A stretch of DNA of 64,000 bases from CAWCUK01 sp963798775 (GTDB lineage Bacteria; Bacteroidota; Ignavibacteria; Ignavibacteriales; Ignavibacteriaceae). The notes beneath the pieces are model-generated. The model did no database searches. It was not told where the DNA came from and worked only from the letters and a program-made list of their open reading frames with translations. How positions within the stretch are numbered: the stretch's first letter is position 1; every line of letters begins with the position of its first letter. Location of the stretch: positions 124,001 to 188,000 of the forward strand of contig CAWCUK010000005.1 in NCBI GenBank assembly GCA_963798775.1, given 5' to 3'. A program made the translations under genes and the position numbers. Shown here piece by piece: positions 46,437 through 54,522 of this stretch.

Positions 46437-48335
46437 CTAACTAATAACTAAAACGGGAATTTTCACTTTATGACGAACTGTATTCACGGTTTCACCGAAA
46501 ATAAAATCTTTAATTGCCTTATGTCCGTGTGCTCCCATAACAAGTAGATCTGCGTTAAACTCATCGCTTATAGGAGGAATTTCCGTTCCGGGATTTCCGA
46601 ATCCTAATTTTATTTTAACTTGATATCCTTTTTCTTTTAAATTCTGCTGATAAGATTTTAAATATTCTGTGTCTTCCGAAGTTTCATAATCATAAATCGC
46701 ATTGCCCAATATTTTTGCCCCCGCAGTTTCTACAATATGAATTAAAAGATATTCCGCGTTTTTTCCGCCTTGAGTAATAGAATGAGTTATAGTTCGTACA
46801 TCTTTATCCGAAAAATCCACAGCTATTGCAATCTTCTTATATTCATGCGGGGTAAAATCAATAATTTGCTGTGCCGCGCCGTGAGGAAGCTGCGTGCCAG
46901 CTTTAATTCTTTTTCGTACAAAAGGAACAAATGTAATATACAGCAGCACTAAACCGAGCGCCATTGTAAAAGGAATTAAAGTAATTTGCAAAATAAATTT
47001 ATTATCGGAACCGCCGATCCACCCGCTAATTTCATCAACTACAAGTTTTACATTAAGTACGATGATGACAATTGTAGTTATCCATGACGCGATTTTAACC
47101 CAATTTTTTATAGCGAATTCTCCCATACCTTTTTTATCACTTACAAAATGAATTAAGGGGATCATAGCAAAACCTAATTGAAGACTAAGAACTACTTGGC
47201 TTAAAATCAGCATTTCACCTACGGAGTTTTCACCAGCATAGATAATTGTAAGAACAGCAGGAATTACCGCAACTAAACGAGTTAGTAATCTTCTTAACCA
47301 AATTCTGATTCGAAGATTTAAATAACCTTCCATAACTATTTGTCCCGCCAAAGTTCCGGTTACCGTAGAACTTTGCCCCGAAGCAATTAAAGCGACAGCA
47401 AACAAAATTGGCGCTAAAACGCTTCCCAGCAACGGTTCTAAAAGTTTATGTGCATCCTGAATATCGACAATATTTAAAAGATCATTTTTAAAAAATACCG
47501 CTCCAGCCAATATTAAAATTGCGGCGTTAACAAAAAAAGCGAGATTAAGCGCGATGGCAGAATCAAAAAAATTATATTTTATTGCGTCCTTTATACTATT
47601 TCTATCTTTTTTATAATTTCTGGTTTGAACCAGCGCTGAGTGAAGGTATAAATTATGCGGCATTACGGTTGCGCCAATAATTCCTATTGTAATATAAAGT
47701 GCGGCGTTGTCGGGAATACTAGGAATAAACCCAAGCGCAATTTCTCCCACATTGGGGTGCGAAAGAAATATTTCAATTAAAAATGAAAACCCGATTATAC
47801 CGATCATACTAACAATAAAGGCTTCCATTTTCCTTATTCCGTAATTTTGCAGAAGCAAGATCAAAAGAGTATCAAAAACGGAGATACCGACGCCAATAAG
47901 CATTGGCAAGCCGAACAGTAAATTTAAACCTATTGCCATTCCTAAAACTTCGGCTAAATCTGTTGCGGCAATAGCTATCTCAGCTAAAATATATAAGATA
48001 TAATTTATATAAGAAGGATAAGTTTCCCTGGAAATTTGGGCCAGATCCTGACCGCGTACCAATCCTAATCGCGCGCTTAAACTTTGAAGAAGAAGCGCCA
48101 TTAGGTTTGACATAAGCAGAACCCAAACTAAAGTATAGCCGTAACCGCTGCCGCCGGCTATATCGGTTGCCCAATTTCCCGGATCCATATAACCTACACT
48201 TACCAAAAATGCCGGACCCGTAAAAGCTAAAAATCTTCTAAAAGTAGAGGTATACTTTGATGTATCAATACTTCCGTGAACTTCTTCGAGTGATTTTTTT
48301 AACTCTGATGTATTTTGAAATACTTTCTTTTTAAT
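46437..48335 (-). CDS. mntH: NRAMP-family divalent metal transporter fused to a Usp domain
   Basis: Proton-coupled Mn2+/Fe2+ importer of the inner membrane. The DPGN motif (VGYMDPGNWATDIAGGS) and the MPHNLYLHSAL motif carry the metal-binding residues; eleven helices follow. From about residue 500 a universal-stress-protein domain is added, with IAVDFSDKD and GAHGHKAIKDFIFGET (ATP-loop like). The first canonical start (TTG, 48206) would delete family-typical sequence: the frame is open to 48359 and encodes SLEEVHGSIDTSKYTSTFRRFLAF. No ATG/GTG/TTG lies there. The best candidate is ATT at 48335, preceded by GGAG at 6-bp spacing and giving MKKKVFQ... (632 residues). It follows the MntR-like regulator by about 20 bp. 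Confidence 0.85.
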   Translation of the reverse strand: MKKKVFQNTSELKKSLEEVHGSIDTSKYTSTFRRFLAFTGPAFLVSVGYMDPGNWATDIAGGSGYGYTLVWVLLMSNLMALLLQSLSARLGLVRGQDLAQISRETYPSYINYILYILAEIAIAATDLAEVLGMAIGLNLLFGLPMLIGVGISVFDTLLILLLQNYGIRKMEAFIVSMIGIIGFSFLIEIFLSHPNVGEIALGFIPSIPDNAALYITIGIIGATVMPHNLYLHSALVQTRNYKKDRNSIKDAIKYNFFDSAIALNLAFFVNAAILILAGAVFFKNDLLNIVDIQDAHKLLEPLLGSVLAPILFAVALIASGQSSTVTGTLAGQIVMEGYLNLRIRIWLRRLLTRLVAVIPAVLTIIYAGENSVGEMLILSQVVLSLQLGFAMIPLIHFVSDKKGMGEFAIKNWVKIASWITTIVIIVLNVKLVVDEISGWIGGSDNKFILQITLIPFTMALGLVLLYITFVPFVRKRIKAGTQLPHGAAQQIIDFTPHEYKKIAIAVDFSDKDVRTITHSITQGGKNAEYLLIHIVETAGAKILGNAIYDYETSEDTEYLKSYQQNLKEKGYQVKIKLGFGNPGTEIPPISDEFNADLLVMGAHGHKAIKDFIFGETVNTVRHKVKIPVLVIS

Positions 48336-48355
48336 AATACGCTCCGTAAAAATTT

Positions 48356-49024
48356 TTAGCTATAATTTTTAATAACTTCAACAAAAATATTAGCGGCCAG
48401 GGTAGCGCTTAAATTCATCTCTTTCTTATTTATCAAAACCAGCATTGAATGATCGAATTCAAGTATCTCCTTTATAAAAATTTCTTTCTCCAATTCAATT
48501 CCTATTTTAGAAATATAGCGTAAAAAGCTGTTGTCAAAATCATTTACTCTAGTCACCCTTCCTAATTGATTTTTCTTCAGCATTGTTAAGGGAATAGATT
48601 TTTTCTGTTTAGGAATACTTCCGTCTTTGGCGGGAATCGGATCTCCGTGCGGATCAAACTCCGGAAAATCCAGCATTTCTTCCAAACGATTTATAAGTTT
48701 ATCTGATGCCGAATGTTCAAGTTTATGAGCTTCATCGTGAACTTCATCCCATTGCATTCCTACAATTTGATGAAGAAAAACTTCCCAAATTCTATGTCGG
48801 CGAACCATATTTTTTGCATAAGATTCTCCTTCTTTGGTCAGTTTTATTCCTTTATATCTTTCATAAATTATATATCCTTCCTTCGAAAGTTTTCTTAACA
48901 TATCAGTAACCGCGGCATTTGAAATAGAAAGTTTTTCAGAAATAGCGGTAGCTTTTATTTCATCTTTTTCATCTCTGTGCTTATATATAACGCTAAGGTA
49001 ATCTTCTGTGGAAATATTTTTCAT
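48356..49024 (-). CDS. mntR: DtxR/MntR-family metal-dependent regulator
   Basis: A 222-residue regulator: winged HTH at 1-60 (TAISEKLSISNAAVTDMLRKLSKEGYI), dimerisation/metal domain (60-140), and a C-terminal FeoA/SH3-like domain (150-222). Metal ligands expected from MntR are visible: D8, a His in VRRHRIWE, and the E-x-AHKLEH cluster. It represses Mn or Fe uptake genes when the metal is bound. Its place directly upstream of the NRAMP gene on the same strand, with a palindrome in front of it, points to autoregulated metal uptake. Mn versus Fe cannot be decided from sequence. Confidence 0.9.
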   Translation of the reverse strand: MKNISTEDYLSVIYKHRDEKDEIKATAISEKLSISNAAVTDMLRKLSKEGYIIYERYKGIKLTKEGESYAKNMVRRHRIWEVFLHQIVGMQWDEVHDEAHKLEHSASDKLINRLEEMLDFPEFDPHGDPIPAKDGSIPKQKKSIPLTMLKKNQLGRVTRVNDFDNSFLRYISKIGIELEKEIFIKEILEFDHSMLVLINKKEMNLSATLAANIFVEVIKNYS

Positions 49025-49058
49025 CTGCTTAATAATTATTTTAAGTTTATTTTGATAT

Positions 49059-49082
49059 TAAATTTAAGCTTACTTAAATTTA
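49059..49082. promoter_or_regulatory. Putative MntR/DtxR operator palindrome
   Basis: A perfect 10-bp inverted repeat (TAAATTTAAG at 49059-49068, complement at 49073-49082) with a 4-bp centre, 35 bp upstream of the regulator start. Size and position fit a DtxR-family dimer site controlling the mntR-mntH unit. Confidence 0.5.
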
Positions 49083-49271
49083 TAATCAAGCAAAATTTTT
49101 ATTTGTGATAGCGTTAAATTGGACGTTGGGGGATATATTAAATTGATTCTATTTTCTGCTTAAAAATTAATTTTCGCGCTGATTCTGAATTTCGAAAATT
49201 TAATGCGGCGGTTTAAGTTTTTTTTATCGGCAGAACTAATGGAATTATAATGGTTTTCAGAAATTTATAAA

Positions 49272-49799
49272 TTACTTTTTAAACATCTTTTCATTGAACT
49301 CTTTACTTTTTCCTTTTGCAACGCTCAAAGTTTTCCATTCATCTTTTTTTATAATTTTGGCAAGTTGAATAATTTGTCCCGTATGGTAAGCATAATGTGT
49401 AACGGAACGATTTAAAGCTTTTATTACGGAATGCGGTTCGTTTCGTATATAAACTGTTTTAGTTAAATCTTCATCATTTAACTTTTTTAGAAGATTTTCT
49501 AAAATCCGCCACGATTCTTCCCATTGTTTCATCAGTTCATTAATGCTCAAATTCCGATCTTCAAATTCATCATCACGATTGCGAGTAGGCTTTTCACCGT
49601 CGGATGTGAAGAAATCAGTGAAGCGGGATTTTATATTTCCCGAAATATGCTGAATTATGATTGCTATAGAATTAGAACTTTCATCCGAAGTAAAATGAAA
49701 ATCTTTTTCTTTAAGCTGCGCAAAAGCTTTTTCCGCCAATAGTTTATATTTAAAATAATCTTCTCTTATTATATGAATATATTCAGATTCACTGCTCAT
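49272..49799 (-). CDS. DUF1572 (DinB-like) protein
   Basis: A 175-residue four-helix-bundle protein of the DinB/YfiT superfamily, DUF1572 branch. Conserved metal-binding His positions are visible in IIQHISGNIKSRFTDF and in RSVTHYAYHTGQIIQLAKI. The segment SDGEKPTRNRDDEFE is the DUF1572 hallmark. The superfamily includes thiol-dependent transferases (bacillithiol or mycothiol); bshA is in the same window, so BSH could be a cofactor, but this is only a suggestion. Its start overlaps the stop of the DUF488 gene by 4 bp. Confidence 0.8.
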   Translation of the reverse strand: MSSESEYIHIIREDYFKYKLLAEKAFAQLKEKDFHFTSDESSNSIAIIIQHISGNIKSRFTDFFTSDGEKPTRNRDDEFEDRNLSINELMKQWEESWRILENLLKKLNDEDLTKTVYIRNEPHSVIKALNRSVTHYAYHTGQIIQLAKIIKKDEWKTLSVAKGKSKEFNEKMFKK

Positions 49800-50164
49800 A
49801 ATTTTTCCTTTGCCAATTCTTCTTCCAAAAATTCTTTTAACGCGGATGCGTTGTTATACTCTGTATTTTTTGCGCTGTACAAGAGAGTAATATTTTTGTC
49901 GGTTCCTTCCAGAATAATTTTAAACAAATCAAATTTATCTAAAATTTCATTTCGATATCTTTTCTTAAATTCTTTCCAGATATTTTCATCATGGTTATAC
50001 CATTTCCGCAGCTCATTTGAGGGGGCAATTTCTTTAAGCCATAAATCGATTTTTGCTTTTTCTTTAGTCAATCCTCTTGGCCAAAGCCTATCCACCAGTA
50101 CTCTTTTACCATCGTCCTTGCAAAACTCTTCATAAATTCGTTTTATTTTAATATTCTTTTTCAC
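49796..50164 (-). CDS. DUF488 family protein (YeaO-like)
   Basis: A 122-residue protein with the DUF488 signature RVLVDRLWPRGLTKEKAKIDLWLKEIAPS, NELRKWYNHD and ITLLYSAKNTEYNNA. The family is common, small, cytoplasmic and uncharacterised; the last motif (LLYSAKD) with surrounding Arg/Trp residues suggests a binding site. It lies 12 bp downstream of the B12-binding gene and overlaps DUF1572 by 4 bp, so the three form an operon. Confidence 0.85.
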   Translation of the reverse strand: MKKNIKIKRIYEEFCKDDGKRVLVDRLWPRGLTKEKAKIDLWLKEIAPSNELRKWYNHDENIWKEFKKRYRNEILDKFDLFKIILEGTDKNITLLYSAKNTEYNNASALKEFLEEELAKEKL

Positions 50165-50176
50165 GTTGAATAAATT

Positions 50177-50815
50177 TTATAAATTATTCTTCAGATAATT
50201 ATCTAACTGATATATATCTTCAAAAAAAATAATATCGGGATGATGAGAGAGAATTTCTTCCTTATTAGCCGCCACAGCTTGTCCGCCGATTATAATTCTT
50301 TTTTCAGGAAACTGCTTTTTAATGTTGGCAATGGTTTCAAGTAAACGTAAAAAATTTAAATAGAAGTTAAACGAAAGACCGATCAAGTGCGGATTTTTAT
50401 CTCTTATAGCTTTAATAATTTCACGTGTCGGCGCGGAAGCTCCCAGAAAATCAGTTTTCCAGCCGTTTAATTCAAAAACATCCGCGACCATTTTTGCGCC
50501 TAATTTATGAAATTCTTTATCGATACAAGTAACTAAAACCCGTTTGCCGTTTTTGGGTATTGCGGAAGTATCGGGGCAAAATTTATATAAAAGTGATTCG
50601 GTAATCTGGGTTCCTAAATGTTCATCCGAAATGGAAACTTTATTCTGTTCCCACATTTTACCTATTCTATAAAGTGCCTTTTGAAAAAGCTCAACGTATA
50701 TTTCTTTTATATCTGTTTTCTGAGCAATTAATTCTTCTACAATTCTAAGGCAATTTTCTTTATCGCCTTCAATTAGTCTATTAGTATAATCCAAAAAATG
50801 AGATTCGGTTATCAT
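50177..50815 (-). CDS. Stand-alone cobalamin-binding protein with CarH/LitR-like signature
   Basis: A 212-residue protein with a helical B12-binding cap domain (about 1-85) and a Rossmann-like B12-binding domain (about 90-212). In the cap, W-x9-EH is visible (WEQNKVSISDEH, about 64-75), the motif of CarH-type adenosylcobalamin photoreceptors. The cobalt-ligand loop reads EFHKLG (E-x-H-x-x-G, like the CarH/LitR variant, rather than D-x-H-x-x-G), followed by FLGAS and GLSFNFYLN and IIGGQAV. Unlike CarH there is no N-terminal MerR HTH, so it cannot bind DNA by itself. Possible roles are a light or B12 sensor acting on a partner, or a corrinoid carrier. First gene of the B12-DUF488-DUF1572 operon. 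Confidence 0.8.
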   Translation of the reverse strand: MITESHFLDYTNRLIEGDKENCLRIVEELIAQKTDIKEIYVELFQKALYRIGKMWEQNKVSISDEHLGTQITESLLYKFCPDTSAIPKNGKRVLVTCIDKEFHKLGAKMVADVFELNGWKTDFLGASAPTREIIKAIRDKNPHLIGLSFNFYLNFLRLLETIANIKKQFPEKRIIIGGQAVAANKEEILSHHPDIIFFEDIYQLDNYLKNNL

Positions 50816-51129
50816 TTAAATTTTCTAAAGTTGTTTATAAAAATATATACTCTTTTACTAAAACAATTTTCATGATGAAAAAGTTCTTAATCTAAATAGA
50901 TTATATACTAATTTAGTAAAAACAATTAAATAATTTTAAAGAAAGGATCACTCATTTTAAAAACGCGGCTGAATTTTTATTAAAAAAAAAGTGTAGTAGT
51001 GTAATCACAAAATTAAATTTTTATATTAGAGTTTTCTTTAATAATGAATTACAACAAAGTTTTTAAGCAAACGTAAGATTAACTTATATTTTCTCACAAA
51101 TTGTAAGTAACTACTATGGAGCTCCGGTT
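50816..51129. promoter_or_regulatory. 314-bp divergent spacer with imperfect direct repeats
   Basis: No gene is visible. Two ~25-bp imperfect direct repeats lie at 50844-50868 and 50902-50927; both begin TATATACT and end AAAACAATT. Between their variable centres, TTTTACTAAA (50853-50862) and TTTAGTAAAA (50912-50921) are perfect inverted copies. AATCTA-AA-TAGATT (50889-50902) is a further small palindrome. These lie next to the B12-protein start and could be operators or its promoter. The ClC promoter must lie in the right half; GGAG at 51118-51121 is its ribosome-binding site. Confidence 0.45.
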
Positions 51130-53202
51130 GTGAAAAAATTTTCGTATAAAGATTTTTATTCTAGGATTTCCCTCCGAACTATTTCAATTATTGACCGCGC
51201 AAAAATGACCGAACATACTTTCATGATAATTATTGCTATTATCATCGGAATTTTGGCGGGTTTTGGCGCAATCGGAATTAGGGCATTAATAAAAGAAATT
51301 TCTTTCCTTTCATATCCCGGCAGCGATAGTATTTTAGATAATATAATGGCAACGCCTTGGTATTGGAAACTTATAATTCCTGTGCTGGGCGGCTTATTTG
51401 TGGGCCCGGTAATTTATTTCTTTGCTCCGGAAGCTAAAGGACACGGAGTTCCTGAAGTTATGCAGGCAATTTTACTTAAAGGCGGAATAATTAGAGCCCG
51501 GGTTGCAATTATTAAAGCAATCGCTTCAGCTGTTTCTATCGGAACCGGCGGTTCGGTTGGTAGAGAAGGCCCAATTGTACAAATCGGTTCCAGCCTTGGT
51601 TCTACTGTGGGCCAATTTTTTAGAATATCCAGTAAACGTCTCAAAACTTTAGTCGGTTGCGGTGCTGCGGCCGGTATAGCGGCAGCATTTAATGCGCCCG
51701 TTGCCGGAGCTCTTTTTGCGGTAGAAATTATTCTAATGGATTTTGCTGTGGCGCAGTTTTCACCAATTGTAATTTCTTCGGTAATGGCTACCGTAATATC
51801 GCATAGTTTTGAAGGAAATTTTGCCGCGTTCCAAGTTCCCATTTATCGTTTAACTTCTCCTTATGAAATAATTTTCTATTTTGTGCTTGGCGCTTTAAGC
51901 GGCTTGGTTTCTTTTCTTTTTATAAAACTCCTCTATTTTTCCGAAGATTTTTTTGATAACCAATTTAAATTTCCCGAATATTTGAAACCGGCAGTCGGCG
52001 GGCTTGGATTAGGAGTAATAGCAATTTTCTTCCCGCAGATTATGGGCGTTGGTTATGATTCAATTAACCACGCGCTTCACGGAAATATGATTTGGTACAT
52101 CGCGTTTTTATTAATCTTCATGAAGATATTTGCTACTGCAATTACTTTAGGTTCCGGCGGCTCCGGAGGTATTTTTGCACCTTCTCTTTTTATGGGAGCT
52201 ATGCTTGGATATTTTTTCGGCTGGATAGTGCACGCGCTTTTCCCAGCTATAACCGCCACCCCGGGAGCTTACGCTTTAGTCGCAATGGGCGGATTGGTAG
52301 CCGGTACTACTCGCGCGCCGATTACCGCTATTATTATTGTATTTGAGTTAACCAGCGACTACCGGATTATTCTCCCGGTAATGATAACTTGTATTATCAG
52401 CATGATTCTTTCTACTAAATTATCGCGTGAATCAATCTATACTTTAAAACTTCTGCTTCGCAACATAAGCATAAAAGAAGGAACAGAATTAAATGTTATG
52501 GAATCTATTTTTGTTAAAGATGTTTATACTAACAGCTATGATACCATAAACGCGATAGATAATTTCAGCCAAATTGTTAACAAAATTATTAGGGGTAAAT
52601 CACCCGAATTTCCTGTTGTTACTTCAAACGGAAATTTACACGGCATAATTTCAATTTATGATATTAAAGATCATTTGTACGAAAGAGATTCACTGCAAAA
52701 TCTTTTAATTGCCAGCGATATTTCAAGAAATAATTATGAAGTTGTTCTTCCGAATGATAACTGCCAAACTGCTTTGGAAAAAATGAGAAAATATGATATG
52801 GAAGGAATTCCTGTAGTTGATCAAAATGAAACTGAAAAAATTATAGGAATGATCTGGAGAAAAGATGTGCAATATGCTTATGATAAAGAAATTGAAGCAA
52901 GAGATATTACTTCAAATTTGGCAAGTAGCATTACTATGAAAGAAGATGTTCCGCAAATTCATTTCATGGAAGGTTATTCTATTTCAGAAATTTCTCCGCC
53001 TCCTTCTTTTATAGGAAAATCAATTAGATATCTGAATATACGTGCGAAATATGGAGTTGATGTCTTATCAGTTAAAACAAAACATAAAGGAAGCGAAAAA
53101 ATAAAAGTTATTCCTAGTCCTAGTTATGTAATTGAAAAAGATGATACTTTAATTATTGCCGGAGAAATAAGAAATATAAATATTCTTAAAAATTTAGGAT
53201 AG
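51130..53202 (+). CDS. ClC-family chloride channel/transporter with CBS and TrkA-C domains
   Basis: A 690-residue protein starting with GTG (GGAG 8 bp upstream). The ClC membrane domain spans about 30-440: GHGVPEVMQAI (the GSGIP region), GREGPIVQ with the gating Glu, GAAAGIAAAFNAPVAGALFAVEI, and GSGGSGGIFAPSLFMGA. In the last-but-one motif the inner proton Glu of E. coli ClC (E203) is Ile, which suggests channel-like rather than H+-antiport activity. Two CBS domains (about 460-580) and a TrkA-C-like tail (about 605-690) follow, likely nucleotide-sensing controls. Inner membrane. Confidence 0.92.
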   Translation: MKKFSYKDFYSRISLRTISIIDRAKMTEHTFMIIIAIIIGILAGFGAIGIRALIKEISFLSYPGSDSILDNIMATPWYWKLIIPVLGGLFVGPVIYFFAPEAKGHGVPEVMQAILLKGGIIRARVAIIKAIASAVSIGTGGSVGREGPIVQIGSSLGSTVGQFFRISSKRLKTLVGCGAAAGIAAAFNAPVAGALFAVEIILMDFAVAQFSPIVISSVMATVISHSFEGNFAAFQVPIYRLTSPYEIIFYFVLGALSGLVSFLFIKLLYFSEDFFDNQFKFPEYLKPAVGGLGLGVIAIFFPQIMGVGYDSINHALHGNMIWYIAFLLIFMKIFATAITLGSGGSGGIFAPSLFMGAMLGYFFGWIVHALFPAITATPGAYALVAMGGLVAGTTRAPITAIIIVFELTSDYRIILPVMITCIISMILSTKLSRESIYTLKLLLRNISIKEGTELNVMESIFVKDVYTNSYDTINAIDNFSQIVNKIIRGKSPEFPVVTSNGNLHGIISIYDIKDHLYERDSLQNLLIASDISRNNYEVVLPNDNCQTALEKMRKYDMEGIPVVDQNETEKIIGMIWRKDVQYAYDKEIEARDITSNLASSITMKEDVPQIHFMEGYSISEISPPPSFIGKSIRYLNIRAKYGVDVLSVKTKHKGSEKIKVIPSPSYVIEKDDTLIIAGEIRNINILKNLG

Positions 53203-53216
53203 AATCTAAAAAAAAA

Positions 53217-53245
53217 GACTGAGGATAATTCCTCAGTCCCTTTTT
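53217..53245. terminator. Bidirectional intrinsic terminator
   Basis: GACTGAGG (53217-53224) pairs with CCTCAGTC (53231-53238), 6-nt loop, A run before and CCTTTTT after; between convergent clc and ABC permease genes. Confidence 0.9.
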
Positions 53246-53253
53246 AGATAGAA

Positions 53254-54522
53254 TTAATATTTTAGCTTTACCCACTTTATAACCTCTGACCATTTCGGCT
53301 TTTTACCCGTAATTAAAATACCGACACGATAAATTTTTCCGGCAATTGTAAATATTATTGCTAACGTAGTTAAATTAACAACTATGGAAAGTGCAAATTG
53401 CCAAACCGGAACATCAACAAGAGCCATACGCGCAGGCATTACTATTATTGAGGCAAACGGAAGCATGGAAGCTATTCTTGCTATCGGGCTTGCGGGATTG
53501 TTGCCAAGACTTATGGCGATAAAAAACGGAATCATAATCAACATCATTATCGGCCACATTCCGGATTGCGCGTCTTGATCATTATTAAATATTGCGCCAA
53601 CCGAGGCGAATAAACCAAGAAAAGTTACTACTCCTATTAAATAATTAAGAAGGAAATATAATAATTGGCCAATACTTAAATTAATAGTTAACTCTGCCGG
53701 CAATACAAATATTGAAGATGAAACAATTAGGAAAACAGGAAGCAGCCAAATTGCCATTTGCAAAAGCCCTGTAACAGCGTTGCCTAAAATTTTACCCGTC
53801 ATAAGTTCCTTACTGCTTACGGATGATAGTAGAACTTCAACAATTCTATTATTTTTTTCTTCAACAACAGCACGCATCATCATTGTACCTAATACAAGTA
53901 AACTTAGGTACAGCAGGAACGTAAAGAGGAAAGAAATAATAGTTCCGCCTAAACCTGCCTCTTCAATTTTTTCATCTTTTGAAACTTTAAATCCACTGAA
54001 ATCAACACTTTCACGAGCATAAGAAATATCTTTATCGGAAAATTGTTTACCGGTAAAATATTCATCTACCAAAACTTTATTAATTGTGGTTCTAAGTTTA
54101 CTAAAAATGGAATGGTTTGTAGGATTCTTAGAATAATACTCAACTTTTTTATCGGTTAAAGCAGTCGATGGTATAAATACTATTCCGGTAAGTTTTTCAT
54201 TAATTAATTTTGATTTATTTTCCTTCAGGTAATTTTTAAAATCATCTTTTCCCATTGTTTCATAAGTTAAAACATAATGGCCGCTTTTTACATAAGCAAG
54301 TTTTTCAAATTCATTCTGAAGTTCATTTTTTAACTGATTGGTTTCGGCTACAAATAAAAGATGCGATTTTTCATCTCCTTCATAGCTGAACAAAAAAGTT
54401 TGTACTGATATAATTCCGATCATAAAAAGCGGAAGAAGCACTGTCATTAAAACAAAACCTTTTGAAAAAAGTTTATCTCTTAACTCTCTCTTAATTACCG
54501 CAAGTACTCTGCTATTAAACAT
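53254..54522 (-). CDS. ABC transporter permease, ABC-2/NatB type
   Basis: A 422-residue ABC-2 permease: one N-terminal helix (about 20-43, LFSKGFVLMTVLLPLFMIG), a large extracytoplasmic domain (about 50-205) and five to six C-terminal helices. Within them TMMMRAVVEEKNNRIVEVLLSSVSSKELMTGKILGN is the hallmark of NatB/YhaP-type subunits. With the overlapping ATPase (8-bp overlap) it forms an export system; in Bacillus NatAB exports Na+, but related pairs handle other substrates. Inner membrane. Confidence 0.88.
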   Translation of the reverse strand: MFNSRVLAVIKRELRDKLFSKGFVLMTVLLPLFMIGIISVQTFLFSYEGDEKSHLLFVAETNQLKNELQNEFEKLAYVKSGHYVLTYETMGKDDFKNYLKENKSKLINEKLTGIVFIPSTALTDKKVEYYSKNPTNHSIFSKLRTTINKVLVDEYFTGKQFSDKDISYARESVDFSGFKVSKDEKIEEAGLGGTIISFLFTFLLYLSLLVLGTMMMRAVVEEKNNRIVEVLLSSVSSKELMTGKILGNAVTGLLQMAIWLLPVFLIVSSSIFVLPAELTINLSIGQLLYFLLNYLIGVVTFLGLFASVGAIFNNDQDAQSGMWPIMMLIMIPFFIAISLGNNPASPIARIASMLPFASIIVMPARMALVDVPVWQFALSIVVNLTTLAIIFTIAGKIYRVGILITGKKPKWSEVIKWVKLKY

